Of a stretch of 64,000 nucleotides of DNA, positions 41,770 to 50,830 are shown piece by piece. Position 1 is the first letter of the stretch. Each line of letters opens with the position of its first letter. The notes under the pieces are model-generated. The model saw only the letters and a list, made by a program, of their open reading frames with translations. It made no database searches and was not told where the DNA came from. Origin of the DNA: CAWBFD01 sp963788115 (GTDB taxonomy: Bacteria; Actinomycetota; Thermoleophilia; Solirubrobacterales; 70-9); the NCBI GenBank assembly GCA_963788115.1, contig CAWBFD010000002.1, positions 434,001 to 498,000 of the forward strand, given 5' to 3'. The translations under genes were made by a program, and so were the position numbers.

Positions 41770-42525
41770 CTAGCGAGGATGCGTTGGCAGCGGCTGTTCG
41801 ACCCGCACCCTCTGGGGGCCTGCGAGTGGTGACGCTGCCCTGCGGCGCTCGTCGGCCCGCCGGCTGGCGGGTGCGAACGCGCTCCAGGCGAACCAGCGTC
41901 CGAACCCGCGCTGAAGCGCCCTCGGGCCGCTCATGGTCAGCTTGCGAGCCCGGAGCGCGCCGGCCAGCTCGGCGCGCCCGAGGTAGACGCGGTAGAGGGT
42001 CGCAGTGTCGACCGTGACCTCGAGGTCGACGTCGAACCCGGGGTGCTGGAGGCAGACCGAGACCTCGGAGGGCTCGAGCACCATCCAGTAGCGCTTCGCC
42101 GGGTCGCGGAAGTCGAACTGGACCACCGTGCGATCCGGGGGAAGCTGCTCACGATCGACGTGGCGGGCCATCCAGACGATCAAGAGGTCGGGGTCTAGCT
42201 CCTCGGGGCGCGGATCGGTGAACGACCAGGTCACCCCCCACTCCCCGATCGCCTGCACGACCGCCTCCAGGTCCCGGCCGGCGAGCGTCAGGCGATAGTC
42301 AAGCGTCCTCCCCTTGGGGCCGGTGCGCCGCTCGACGATCTCGGCCCGCTCGAGCGAGCGAAGCCGATCGGCGAGGACCGAGCGCGAGATCCCCGGCAGG
42401 CCGCGCTGGAGCTCGTTGAACCCGCTCGCACCGCCCAGCATCTCGCGCACGATCAGGAGCGTCCAGCGGTCGCCGAGGATCTCGCTCGCCTTGGCGATCG
42501 GGCAGTACTGCGCGTAGCTCCGCAT
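41770..42525 (-). CDS. HxlR-family regulator with SCP2-like C-terminus
   Basis: A 251-residue protein. Residues 1-100 form an HxlR winged helix (YCPIAKASEILGDRWTLLIV, then LADRLRSLERAEIVERR) with Cys 8 as a possible redox sensor. The remainder resembles an SCP2-like sterol-carrier pocket, a common fusion in actinobacteria. It is divergent from the FAD oxidoreductase across a tandem repeat that may be its operator. The last 20 residues overlap a degenerate copy of the SnoaL promoter repeat. Confidence 0.82.
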   Translation of the reverse strand: MRSYAQYCPIAKASEILGDRWTLLIVREMLGGASGFNELQRGLPGISRSVLADRLRSLERAEIVERRTGPKGRTLDYRLTLAGRDLEAVVQAIGEWGVTWSFTDPRPEELDPDLLIVWMARHVDREQLPPDRTVVQFDFRDPAKRYWMVLEPSEVSVCLQHPGFDVDLEVTVDTATLYRVYLGRAELAGALRARKLTMSGPRALQRGFGRWFAWSAFAPASRRADERRRAASPLAGPQRVRVEQPLPTHPR

Positions 42526-42557
42526 CCTCCGGGAATGCTAGCCCCGAATGCAGGACA

Positions 42558-42593
42558 GGTTCGGAATTCGAACCGCTTGGTTCGAAATTCGGT
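42558..42593. promoter_or_regulatory. Tandem operator between HxlR regulator and FAD oxidoreductase
   Basis: GGTTCGGAATTCG (from 42558) and GGTTCGAAATTCG (from 42579) are direct repeats 21 bases apart, two helical turns. The first copy is nearly palindromic by itself (GGTTCG, GAATTC, GAACC). Position between the divergent starts suggests the HxlR dimer binds here. Confidence 0.5.
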
Positions 42594-42630
42594 CTAGTCC
42601 GTGGCGGGACACCCGCGTAGCGTGGGCGAC

Positions 42631-44055
42631 ATGACTACCGAGACGACAACACTGGCGGCGGCGACCACCGACCTCGAGCGTCTGCGCGACTCTATCCGCG
42701 GCCCGGTGATCGGCCCCGACGACGAAGGCTACGACGCCGCGCGCGCGATCTGGAACGGTGCGATCGACCGCCGCCCCGCCTGCGTCGCTCGCTGCACCGG
42801 AGTCGCCGACGTCGTCGCGGCGGTTCGCTTCGCGCGCGAGCGTGACCTACTTGTGGCGGTGCGCTCCGGCGGCCACGGCGTCGGTGGTCATGCGCTCTGC
42901 GACGGCGGCCTCGTGATCGACCTCTCGCCGATGAAGGGGATCAGGGTCGACCCGGCGGCGCGCACCGCCAGGGCCGAGGCCGGCGTGCTCTGGGGCGAGC
43001 TCGACCGCGAGACGCAGCTCCACGGCCTGGCGACGGTGGGCGGGATCGTCACCCACACCGGCATCGCGGGCCTCACCCTTGGCGGCGGCATCGGCTGGCT
43101 CATGCGAAAGCACGGCGCGACGGTCGACAACCTCCTCTCGGTCGACCTGGTGACGGCGGAGGGCGAGCTCCTCACCGCGAGCGGGGATGAGAACCCCGAC
43201 CTCTTCTGGGGAATCCGCGGCGGCGGCGGGAACTTCGGGGTCGTGACCTCGTTCGAGTACCGGCTTCACCCGGTGGGGCCGATCGTGCTCGCCGGGCCGA
43301 TCTTCCATCCCCTCGAGGACGCGCCGGAGGTCCTGCGCTTCTACCGCGAGTTCATCGCGACGGCGCCCGACGAGCTGACCACGATCTTCGACCTGTCGGT
43401 GCCGCCGCCGCTCCCCTTCCTGCCGGAGGAGGTGCACGGCAAGCCGATCGTGATGGTCGGGCGCCTGTTACGCGGGATCTCCGGACGAGGGCGCCGAGGT
43501 CGTCCGCCCGCTCAAGGAGTTCGGCCGCCCGATCGTCGACCTGCTCGAGCCGAAGCCCTACACGGCCTTGCAGTCGATGTTCGACCCCTTGGTGCCGCAC
43601 GGCTGGCACCGCTACTGGAAGTCGGTCGAGCTGCCGCCGCTCACCGACGACGCGATCGACACGCTCGTCGAGCACGCATCGGCGCTCACCTCGCCGAAGT
43701 CGTACTGCATCGTCTTCCAGCTCGGGGGCGCCCTCGCCCGCGCGGGAGAGGACGAGACCGCGTTCAGCCAGCGCGACGCCGCCCACAACGTGAACATCAA
43801 CGCGGTCTGGACCGACGGCGACCCCGGGGCGAGCGGCACGTCGCCTGGGCGCGCGACTTCTTCTCGGCCATGCAGCCGCATGCGGGCGGGCGCGTCTACC
43901 TCAACTTCCTGGGCGACGAGGGGGCCGAGCGGGTCCGCCAGGCTTACGGCGACCGGCAGTACGAGCGCTTGGTCGAGCTGAAGCGCGCATACGACCCGAC
44001 GAACTTCTTCCGGCTGAACCAGAACATCGAGCCGCAGACAGCCGTCGGCAGGTAA
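42631..44055 (+). pseudogene. Berberine-bridge-type FAD oxidoreductase, two compensating frameshifts
   Basis: The protein would be about 475 residues: an FAD-binding PCMH domain (RSGGHGVGGHALCDGG with the His that can bind FAD, TVGGIVTHTGIAGLTLGGG, WGIRGGGGNFGVVTSFE) and a BBE C-terminal domain ending YDPTNFFRLNQNI. Between about 43460 and 43830 the code lies in another frame (CYAGSPDEGAEVV to VNINAVWTDGDP). The shifts fall at GGG 43459-43461 and CCCCGGGG 43822-43829, both homopolymers. It oxidises an alcohol, sugar or alkaloid. Divergent HxlR gene probably controls it. The stop codon lies inside a tRNA-like remnant. Confidence 0.8.
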
Positions 44056-44090
44056 CCGAAGGTCACAGGTTCGAATCCTGTCGCGCGCGC
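44054..44090 (+). tRNA. 3'-terminal tRNA remnant (possible attachment-site scar)
   Basis: The sequence folds as the 3' part of a tRNA: ACCGA (55-59, anticodon-stem 3' arm), AGGTC variable loop, a perfect T-arm ACAGG-TTCGAAT-CCTGT at 44065-44081, then CGCGCGC (acceptor 3' strand) and a G. The D-arm, anticodon and 5' acceptor strand are missing; that region is FAD-gene code. Integrative elements leave such 3' tRNA duplicates at one end. No integrase or intact parent tRNA is in the window. Confidence 0.65.
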
Positions 44091-44202
44091 TCCTCACTCC
44101 CAAGCGATCGTCTGCGCCTCAACCACGGAGACGCTTGCAACGGCCCGGGAGCGGAAGCACGAAGCACGTTGCCGCCCTGGGGTGGCTGACTCGGCGCCTC
44201 GA

Positions 44203-45708
44203 CTAGCCGGCGGCGACGCCCACCCGTGCCTGTGGCTGTTCCGCACAGGGCACGGGGACATCCACGCGCCCGGACTCGATCCGCTCGCGACAGTCGCGCG
44301 AACTGATCGTCACGGCGGCCACGATCGCGCCCGCAAGCGCGAAACCCGCGCCGACGAGAAAAGCCGACTGGAAACCCTCCGTCAGCGCCACCGCCTGGTC
44401 GCCTACGCCTTCCGAGACGACGCTCGCCGTTCGGCTGGTGGCGATCGAGGCGAGGATCGCGAGCCCGAGCGCGCCGCCCACCTGCTGGCTGGTGTTGATG
44501 AACCCGGACGCGAGTCCGGCCTCGTCGGGGCGCGTCCCGGCCACGGCGGCGATGGTGACGGGGACGAAGGCGAAGCCGAGACCGACGGCGACGATGAGCG
44601 AGGGGAACAGCAGATCGCCCAGATACGAGCCGTCGGCCGCGGCCCGGGAGAACCACACCAGTGCGGCGGCGATGAGCAGCATGCCGACGACGAGCGACGA
44701 CCTCGCGCCGAAGCGCGTCACCAGGCGCGAGGCCACGGTCGCGCTGACCATGATCGTCACGGCCAGCGGCAGGAACGCGAAGCCCGCCTCGATCGGGCTG
44801 TAGCCGAGGACCTGCTGCATGTAGAGCGAGATGAAGAAGAACATCGAGAACAACGCCATGCCGAGGAGCAGGCCCACGGCGTTCGCGCCGCGCAGGGTCT
44901 TGAGCCGGAAGATGCTGAAGGGCATCAGCGGGTGGCTAGCGCGAGACTCCCACGCGACGAACGCCGCAAGCGTCGCCAGCGACAGCGCGCCGAGGCCAAG
45001 CGTCTGCGTCGAGGTCCAGCCCGCCGACTCCGCGTCTACGAGGGTGTAGACGAGAAGCGCGAGTCCCCCGGTCACGAGGACCGCGCCGGTCGCGTCGAAC
45101 TCCCGGGCCGCTCCCTCGTCGCGGTTCTCGGGCAGCAGGCGCGGCGCCAGCGCGGCGGCGGCGACGCCGATCGGGACGTTGACGAACAGGACCCACTCCC
45201 ACCCGGCCCACTCGGTGAGCATGCCGCCGAGCAACACCCCCGCGGCGCCGCCGGAGCCCGCCACGGCGCCCCAGATTCCGAGCGCCCGGTTGCGCTCCGC
45301 GCCCTCGGCGAAGATCGTCGTGACGAGCGACAGCGCGGCAGGGGAGATGAGGGCCGCCCCCAGCCCCTGCAACGCGCGCGCCGCGATCAGCCACAGGTCG
45401 CTCTGAGCGAGACCGCCGAGCAGAGAGGCGACGGAGAAGAGGACGAGGCCGATCATGAACATGCGGCGGCGCCCGAGGAGGTCGGCGAGGCGGCCACCGA
45501 GAAGCAGGAAGCCACCGAAGGTCAGGGTGTAGGCGTTGACCACCCAGGAGAGATTTTCCTGCGAGAACTCGAGCGCGGTGCCGATCGAGGGCAGGGCCAC
45601 GTTGACGATCGAGGCGTCGAGGATGACGACGAACTGCGTCGTCGCCAGCAGCGCCAGGGCGGCGCCCTTGCCGCGCGGCGGTTGTTGATCTGAGTTCACG
45701 GGATGCAC
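44203..45708 (-). CDS. MFS drug exporter, DHA2 type (14 helices)
   Basis: A 501-residue proton-drug antiporter. Marks are LDASIVNVALPSIG in helix 1, LGGRLADLLGRRRMFMIG (motif A), ARALQGLGAALISPAALSL (motif B), and WGAVAGSGGAAGVLLGGML (motif C of exporters). Length and hydrophobicity fit 14 helices, as in EmrB/QacA-type pumps. The substrate is unknown. The 3' end is 113 bases from the tRNA remnant. No regulator is adjacent. Confidence 0.92.
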   Translation of the reverse strand: MHPVNSDQQPPRGKGAALALLATTQFVVILDASIVNVALPSIGTALEFSQENLSWVVNAYTLTFGGFLLLGGRLADLLGRRRMFMIGLVLFSVASLLGGLAQSDLWLIAARALQGLGAALISPAALSLVTTIFAEGAERNRALGIWGAVAGSGGAAGVLLGGMLTEWAGWEWVLFVNVPIGVAAAALAPRLLPENRDEGAAREFDATGAVLVTGGLALLVYTLVDAESAGWTSTQTLGLGALSLATLAAFVAWESRASHPLMPFSIFRLKTLRGANAVGLLLGMALFSMFFFISLYMQQVLGYSPIEAGFAFLPLAVTIMVSATVASRLVTRFGARSSLVVGMLLIAAALVWFSRAAADGSYLGDLLFPSLIVAVGLGFAFVPVTIAAVAGTRPDEAGLASGFINTSQQVGGALGLAILASIATSRTASVVSEGVGDQAVALTEGFQSAFLVGAGFALAGAIVAAVTISSRDCRERIESGRVDVPVPCAEQPQARVGVAAG

Positions 45709-45931
45709 CCCAGGAGCGCCATCACGCGATGGCTCGGAGCCGCTTGGCCCATTCTAGAGCGATCTAGGTCGGCGCGGCTCGCTCACTTTCGCTCAGATTG
45801 GCGCCATCGACAGCAGACCGCGCGGGACAAACGACGACACTGCCCGCAACTCTTTGACGTGGACCGCTCCTGTGAGGGAGAGGCCTGGCACCGCGGCCGT
45901 GGATCAAGGCATTCGGGCCGTCGTCAGTCGC

Positions 45932-46216
45932 TCAGCCAAAGTCGACGACGAAGCCGGCCTGGTCCTCATAGCACCAGCACCAGTCCTCGCCCGGTTCCAG
46001 CGAACGCACGATCGGGTGATCGGCCTCGCCAGCGTGCTTGGTGGCGTGGCGGTTCGGGGAGGAGTCGCAGCAGCCGATTTTGCCGCAGCTCAGACAGACC
46101 CGGAGGTGGACCCAGTGGCCGCCGGTCTTCAGACACTCCTCGCAGCCCTCGACCTCGCCGATCGGCGGTGGCTTCACTTCGATCTGATCCAGATGCGTGC
46201 AGGCAACCTCGGCCAT
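45932..46216 (-). CDS. UBP-type zinc-finger protein
   Basis: A 94-residue single zf-UBP domain. Ligand candidates are CTHLDQ, GCEECLKTGGHWVHLRVCLSCGKIGCCD and NRHATKHAGEADHPIV, followed by EDWCWCYED. Eukaryotic zf-UBP modules bind free ubiquitin tails, but bacterial stand-alone copies are common in actinobacteria and have no known partner. ATG 46216 has GGAGGAG upstream. It lies 55 bases upstream of the stop of the next membrane gene on the same strand, but with its own ribosome site. Confidence 0.85.
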   Translation of the reverse strand: MAEVACTHLDQIEVKPPPIGEVEGCEECLKTGGHWVHLRVCLSCGKIGCCDSSPNRHATKHAGEADHPIVRSLEPGEDWCWCYEDQAGFVVDFG

Positions 46217-46270
46217 TTCAGCTCCTCCAGGTTTGCGCAAACGGCGTTGCGAGCGAGTCTGACGAGGCCG

Positions 46271-47341
46271 TCAAGCGGACTGCGCGGCGACCGCGGGCGC
46301 GCACGCGGCCAGCTCGCCGCCGCCGGGCATGTCGCGCCGCAGCGCGGCAAAGGCGATACCGCCGACGATCAGGGGCAGCCAGAAGAGGATCAAGCGGTAA
46401 CCGAGCACGGCCGCGGCGGTGCCCGCCGCCGGCGTCCCGTAGACGATCAGGGTCCCGATCAGCCCGGCGTCGATGCCGCCGATTCCGCCTGGGATCGGCA
46501 GCAGCCCGCCGAGCTGGCCGATCAGATAGCCCATCAGGACGATGGTCAGCGGCGGGGAGAGGCCGAAGGCGTGGAAGGTCGCCCAGAGCACCGCGTTGTC
46601 GAAGGCCCAGTAGCCGAATGACCCCGCCAGCACCCGGCGGTTTCCCGAGCGCAGGATCTGGAGCGCCTCGCCGGTGCCGTCGATTACCGCTGCTCGTGCC
46701 GCACTGAGCCCGCGGCGCAGGGCGGAGGCACGCGGGCCGGGGGCGCGGCCGGGGCCGAGGCGGGGGATTGCTGCGACCGCACCAAGCACCAGCGTGGCCA
46801 GCGCGGCCGGGACGGCGGTCAGCCACAGCGACAGCTCCGGCCCGAACAGGCCGAGTGCCATCACCGTCCCGAGCACGGCCACCGCGAGGAAGTTGACCCC
46901 GCTCTTGATCAAGAAGAACGCGACCGAGCGACGCGCAATCCGCTCGCCGTCCATGCCCCCGCGGTGCAGGACCCAGGCGCCGAGCGCCAGCCCGCCCGCG
47001 CCGCTGGCCGGCACCAGTGAGCCCATCGCCAGCTCAGAGCCGCCGATCTGCCAGCTTCGCCGCCAGGTCAGGCCGGTGCAGAAGATCGGCCCGAACATGA
47101 CCACGTAGGAGGCGAACGAGAGGGCCTCGAGCAGCCCCGCCAGGACCAGCCAGCCGGCGCTCGCGCCCGCCAGCTGGTCCCGGACCTCGCCCAGCCCTGG
47201 TGCGAACAGGAAGATCGCAACCAGAACGCCGAGCGCGGCAGTCGCCTGGAGCGCGCGGCGGCGCAGCGTGGGCGTTTGAAACTCGCCGGGCAGCTCCGTC
47301 GCCGAGGGCGCCGAAACCTTGATGTCGAGTGCGGGCGGGAT
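46271..47341 (-). CDS. Lysylphosphatidylglycerol-synthase-like membrane protein, start unclear
   Basis: About 356 residues with eight helices, like the UPF0104 / LPG-synthase transmembrane domain: LVAIFLFAPGLGEVRDQL, GSELAMGSLVPASGAGGLALG, and GLLPIPGGIGGIDAGLIG are family blocks. It probably acts as a flippase or lipid-binding membrane protein. The frame from stop 47345 has no ATG, GTG or TTG until GTG 47104, which would delete the first helix. ATC 47341 lies seven bases after GATGCT (47349-47354) and may be the start; alternatively a sequence error hides the real one. Confidence 0.75.
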   Translation of the reverse strand: MPPALDIKVSAPSATELPGEFQTPTLRRRALQATAALGVLVAIFLFAPGLGEVRDQLAGASAGWLVLAGLLEALSFASYVVMFGPIFCTGLTWRRSWQIGGSELAMGSLVPASGAGGLALGAWVLHRGGMDGERIARRSVAFFLIKSGVNFLAVAVLGTVMALGLFGPELSLWLTAVPAALATLVLGAVAAIPRLGPGRAPGPRASALRRGLSAARAAVIDGTGEALQILRSGNRRVLAGSFGYWAFDNAVLWATFHAFGLSPPLTIVLMGYLIGQLGGLLPIPGGIGGIDAGLIGTLIVYGTPAAGTAAAVLGYRLILFWLPLIVGGIAFAALRRDMPGGGELAACAPAVAAQSA

Positions 47342-47443
47342 CCCCTACAGCATCCCGGACGAGGACCTGGCGCCGCCCAGGCGCCGCCCAGATAAGGCCC
47401 TTTCATCGCTTCTAGCCTGCTTCTCTCGCATTGCGACCCCGCC

Positions 47444-47869
47444 TTACGGCGGCAGCCCGGCGGCCTGGCGCGCCCCGTCGGGGTCGGCAAAGGATTCGAC
47501 GCGGACGACCCGCCCATCGCGGACGGTCAAGAGCGAGGATCGGGTCTCATCGACTTCGAGCTCGTGCGTCCGGCCGACGATGTGCACGACGACCGCTACC
47601 TGATCACCGGCCTCGTCGAACCGCAGCGTCTCAACCCGGTAACTCTCCCAAGCCGAGAGGAACTCACCCCAGAAGCGCCGCACGCCGTCAAAGCCGCGGT
47701 AACTGTCGACGGCAAGCAATGACTCAGTCACCGGGATCCACTCGATCTCCGGATCCAAGAAACCGCCGAGAGCGTCATCGGACATGCGCTGCTCGAACTC
47801 TTGTGTGGAGCCCTCGCTCGCAAGCTCCGCGTAGAGTCGGCGGACCAGTTCGACGTTCTCCTGTGACAC
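47444..47869 (-). CDS. SnoaL-like protein (MSQENVE family)
   Basis: A 141-residue NTF2-fold protein. It starts MSQENVELVRRLYAELASEG, has LDPEIEWIPVTESLL and FDGVRRFWGEFLSAW, and ends ADPDGARQAAGLPP. Family members are abundant in this group and uncharacterised. GTG 47869 follows GAGACT (47879-47884) by nine bases, a weaker version of the promoter before the copies at 40749 and 57975. Confidence 0.85.
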   Translation of the reverse strand: MSQENVELVRRLYAELASEGSTQEFEQRMSDDALGGFLDPEIEWIPVTESLLAVDSYRGFDGVRRFWGEFLSAWESYRVETLRFDEAGDQVAVVVHIVGRTHELEVDETRSSLLTVRDGRVVRVESFADPDGARQAAGLPP

Positions 47870-48001
47870 CGCGTTCCCAGTCTCTCGCATCGTGCTCTAC
47901 CGTCGGCGGCAGCACGGGCGGTAGACGGAGCGACGCCATTTCGAGGCGCGGGCGGAGCGCCACCCGGGCCGCGGCTCCAGGTCGTCATTAGCATCGCCTC
48001 G

Positions 48002-48787
48002 GTGTCCTCGCCGAACAGCCTGGACTTCTACGACGCCGAACTGCGCGCTCACCACGAGCATCTTCGCGCCGCCTACGGGATCAGCCCCGGTGACGAGGTG
48101 CTCGACATCGGGTGCGGAACCGGGCTGACGACTCGCGAGGCGGCGCGCGCCGCGGCGCCGGGCCGCGTTGTTGGCGTCGACGTGTCCGACCGCATGCTCG
48201 AGCGCGCCCGTCAGCTGACGGCGGCAGACCGGCTCGACAACGTCCGGTACGAGCTAGGCGACGCCCAGGTGCATCGCTTCGATCCCGCCGGCTTCGACGT
48301 GGCGATCAGCCGCTTCGGAACCATGTTCTTCTCCGATCCGGCCGCCGCGTTCGCCAACGTCGCCGCCGCCCTTCGACCCCAGGCGCGCCTGGTGCTGCTC
48401 GTCTGGCAGCGACACGACCACAACGAATGGGCGCGGGCGATCGACGCCGCGCTGGGCGACGCGGCGCAGCCACCGGGGCCGAGCGCCGACCCGTTCTCGC
48501 TCGGCGATGCCGAAGCCACCGCGGCCATCCTCGAGGGCGCCGGCTTCGACGAGGTTCGCTTCGAGGACGTCCACGAGCCGGTCCTCTACGGACACGACCT
48601 CGACGCCGCGCTCGCGTTCGTCCGGGGGTTTCAGAGCACGAGCGTGGCCCTCGCAAGCCTGAGCGACCGCGAGGCGGCTCGGACCGTCGGGCGCCTGCGC
48701 GAGACGCTCGCGGCGCACTACAGCGACGAGCGCGGCGTGGTCCTCGGTTCGCGTTCGTGGTTGATCACGGCCCGGCGCCGCCGCTAA
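48002..48787 (+). CDS. SAM-dependent class I methyltransferase
   Basis: A 261-residue methyltransferase. The SAM motif I is VLDIGCGTGLTTREAA near 36-51, motif II VVGVDVSDRMLERAR, and the post-I acidic region YELGDAQVHRFD. VLLVWQRHDHNEWARAI follows motif III. It resembles UbiE/COQ5-like small-molecule methyltransferases, and the acceptor is unknown. Start GTG 48002. It converges on the aldehyde dehydrogenase gene. Confidence 0.9.
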   Translation: MSSPNSLDFYDAELRAHHEHLRAAYGISPGDEVLDIGCGTGLTTREAARAAAPGRVVGVDVSDRMLERARQLTAADRLDNVRYELGDAQVHRFDPAGFDVAISRFGTMFFSDPAAAFANVAAALRPQARLVLLVWQRHDHNEWARAIDAALGDAAQPPGPSADPFSLGDAEATAAILEGAGFDEVRFEDVHEPVLYGHDLDAALAFVRGFQSTSVALASLSDREAARTVGRLRETLAAHYSDERGVVLGSRSWLITARRRR

Positions 48788-48822
48788 GACATTGACATCA
48801 CGCGTTGGACAGTTCGCCCGAG

Positions 48823-50193
48823 CTACTTCAACACGCGGATCAGCTTCTTGTTGACGAACTCCTCGATGCCGTATCGGCCGAGCTCCCTGCCGAAGCCCGA
48901 TCGCTTGACGCCGCCGAATGGCAGTTCTGCACCGTCGGCGCCCACCCCGTTGACGTAGACCATCCCGGTATCGAGGCCGTCCGCGACCCGCAGCGCCTGC
49001 TCCGGATCGTCGGAGAAGACGTACGACCCGAGTCCGAACGGCGTGTCGTTCGCCAGCTCGATCGCCTCGTCCTCGGAGCCGACCCGGAACACGGTCGCGA
49101 CCGGCCCGAAGAACTCCTCGTGGTAAGCGTCGTTCTCCGGAGTCACCCCGACCAACACGGTGCTCGAGAAATAGTTGTCCTTTCGATCTCCACCGGCGGC
49201 GATCTCCGCGCCCTGGGCGACCGCCCGATCGAGCTGATCCTGCAGGGTCTCCGTGGCATTCGCCGACGAAAGGGGGCCCATCTCGGCGCCCTCGGCCATC
49301 GGATCACCGGGCTTGGCGGCGGTCATCGCGGCCGTGAACTTCTCGAGAAAGTCGTCGTAGAGCTCGTCGGCGACGATGAACCGCTTTGCGGCGTTGCACG
49401 ACTGGCCGGTGTTGTCGAGGCGGCCGGCGACCGCGGCCTCGACCGCTTCCCCCAGGTCGTTGGCTCCCAGGAGGATGAACGGATCGGACCCGCCGAGCTC
49501 GAGCACGACCTTCTTCAGGTTGCGCCCGGCGATCTCGGCGACCGCGGCTCCGGCCCGCTCGGAGCCGGTCAGCGAGACGCCACGGACCCGCGGATCGGCG
49601 ATGGCGTCGGCGATTTGGTCGTTCGAGGCCAGGATGGTCTCGTAGGCGCCGTCGGGGAAGCCGGCGTCCGCGAACATCGTCTGGATCGCCTCCGCCGACT
49701 CCGGGCACTGGTGTGCCGGCTTGAGCAGGATGGTGTTGCCCACGACGAGGTTCGGTCCCGCGAAGCGGGCCACCTGGTAATAGGGAAAGTTCCAGGGCAT
49801 GATTCCCAGGAGGGGGCCGACCGAGGTCCGGCGGATCAGGGCCGTGCCGTCGCCCGCCAGCAGCGAGATCGGCTCGTCCCTGAGGAAATCCTCGGCATTG
49901 TCGGCGTAGTAGCCGTAGATGTCGGCGCAGAAGTCGACCTCGCCGAGGGCCTGCTCCATCGGCTTGCCCATCTCCCGCACGGCGATCTCAGCCAGCGTCT
50001 CCCGCCGCTCGGCTTGAAGCTCGGCCACCCTCTTGACCAGCGCGGCCCGCTGGGAGACCGAGGTCTTCAACGCCCAGTTGCGGTGGGCGTCCTCCGCTGC
50101 CGCGATCGCCGCTAGGAGATCCTCGTCGGAGATCTGCGGATACTCCTTGACCGTCTCGCCAGTTGCCGGGTTAACGACCGAGTACTTACCCAT
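48823..50193 (-). CDS. NAD(P)-dependent aldehyde dehydrogenase, succinate-semialdehyde type
   Basis: A 456-residue aldehyde dehydrogenase oxidising an aldehyde to its acid. Active-site Glu lies in VVLELGGSDPFILL and nucleophile Cys in NTGQSCNAAKRFIV; the cofactor region is GIMPWNFPYYQVARF and SLTGSERAGAAVAE. YVNGVGADGAELPFGGVKRSGFGRE near the end is typical. The gene is most like succinate-semialdehyde dehydrogenases (GabD/Sad). ATG 50193 has GAGGAG nine bases upstream; ATG 50202 is too close to it. Confidence 0.9.
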   Translation of the reverse strand: MGKYSVVNPATGETVKEYPQISDEDLLAAIAAAEDAHRNWALKTSVSQRAALVKRVAELQAERRETLAEIAVREMGKPMEQALGEVDFCADIYGYYADNAEDFLRDEPISLLAGDGTALIRRTSVGPLLGIMPWNFPYYQVARFAGPNLVVGNTILLKPAHQCPESAEAIQTMFADAGFPDGAYETILASNDQIADAIADPRVRGVSLTGSERAGAAVAEIAGRNLKKVVLELGGSDPFILLGANDLGEAVEAAVAGRLDNTGQSCNAAKRFIVADELYDDFLEKFTAAMTAAKPGDPMAEGAEMGPLSSANATETLQDQLDRAVAQGAEIAAGGDRKDNYFSSTVLVGVTPENDAYHEEFFGPVATVFRVGSEDEAIELANDTPFGLGSYVFSDDPEQALRVADGLDTGMVYVNGVGADGAELPFGGVKRSGFGRELGRYGIEEFVNKKLIRVLK

Positions 50194-50500
50194 CTTGCTC
50201 ATCTCCTCATGCGATCGCATCGCGTTTCTCGCTGATTGCCTGATCCTGTACCCCAGGCTACCCGCTGTCCGTCCGAAGGCGGACGCGTCGTGGCCGTGGC
50301 GAAGCGCTGGACGACCTGGAGCGCGACCTCGCCCCCGCTCTCGAACCCTTCCACGCCTGCCAAGGGTGGCTGCGCGATCAAGGCGGGCCGAGCGTGCCGA
50401 AGGGGGCGATCGGGGTCAGGGTGAATTCGCCGCGCCGCTCTTGGCCGGGGTGCGTTCAGCTGAGGAGGCCGGCCTGGCGCTCGACACTCGATCCCGTGTC
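50194..50500. other. Gene-free stretch, possible coding remnant
   Basis: No complete gene is visible in these 307 bases. A plus-strand stretch near 50300-50500 looks weakly protein-like in two successive frames (ALDDLERDLAPALEP, then AGVRSAEEAGLALDT). It may be a broken remnant; I cannot name a family. Confidence 0.25.
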
Positions 50501-50830
50501 TCAGTGGCCGCTTGGCGAGGACGTGGTCGGTGCGACGCCCTCCTCGACGCGGAGGATTGAGACGACGTCGAAGATCTCGACCCGCGGCTCGCCCTCGACC
50601 CTGTAAGCATCGGGGATGCTCGCGGCCAGGTCCGATTGGCGAAACTCGCGCATCGAATCCTCGTCCTCCCAAACGTAGATCCCGCCGTACTCGCCGGTCC
50701 CCTGTTCCCTGATATAGAGCTTCTGCCGAAGGCCCGGAAGCGCCTCGTATTGCGGCGCTCGCTCGGCGATGGTCTTCGCGGCCTCTTCGTCGGAGAGCCC
50801 GGTCTTGTACTTGACCAGCTGCACGATCAC
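50501..50830 (-). CDS. YdhR-like antibiotic-biosynthesis-monooxygenase-fold protein
   Basis: A 109-residue dimeric alpha-beta barrel protein: MIVQLVKYKTGLSDEEAAKT, YEALPGLRQKLYIREQGTGE and YGGIYVWEDEDSMREFRQS are typical of YdhR-type putative monooxygenases. Start GTG 50830 has GAGAGGAGG upstream. Function is not established. The C-terminal tail (APTTSSPSGH) is not conserved-looking. Confidence 0.8.
   Translation of the reverse strand: MIVQLVKYKTGLSDEEAAKTIAERAPQYEALPGLRQKLYIREQGTGEYGGIYVWEDEDSMREFRQSDLAASIPDAYRVEGEPRVEIFDVVSILRVEEGVAPTTSSPSGH

Noticed and set aside
43612..44656. Minus-strand frames containing RIRTCDL and RARQDSNL peptides
   Set aside because: These peptides are typical false translations of tRNA 3' ends. 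They support the tRNA remnant rather than a gene.
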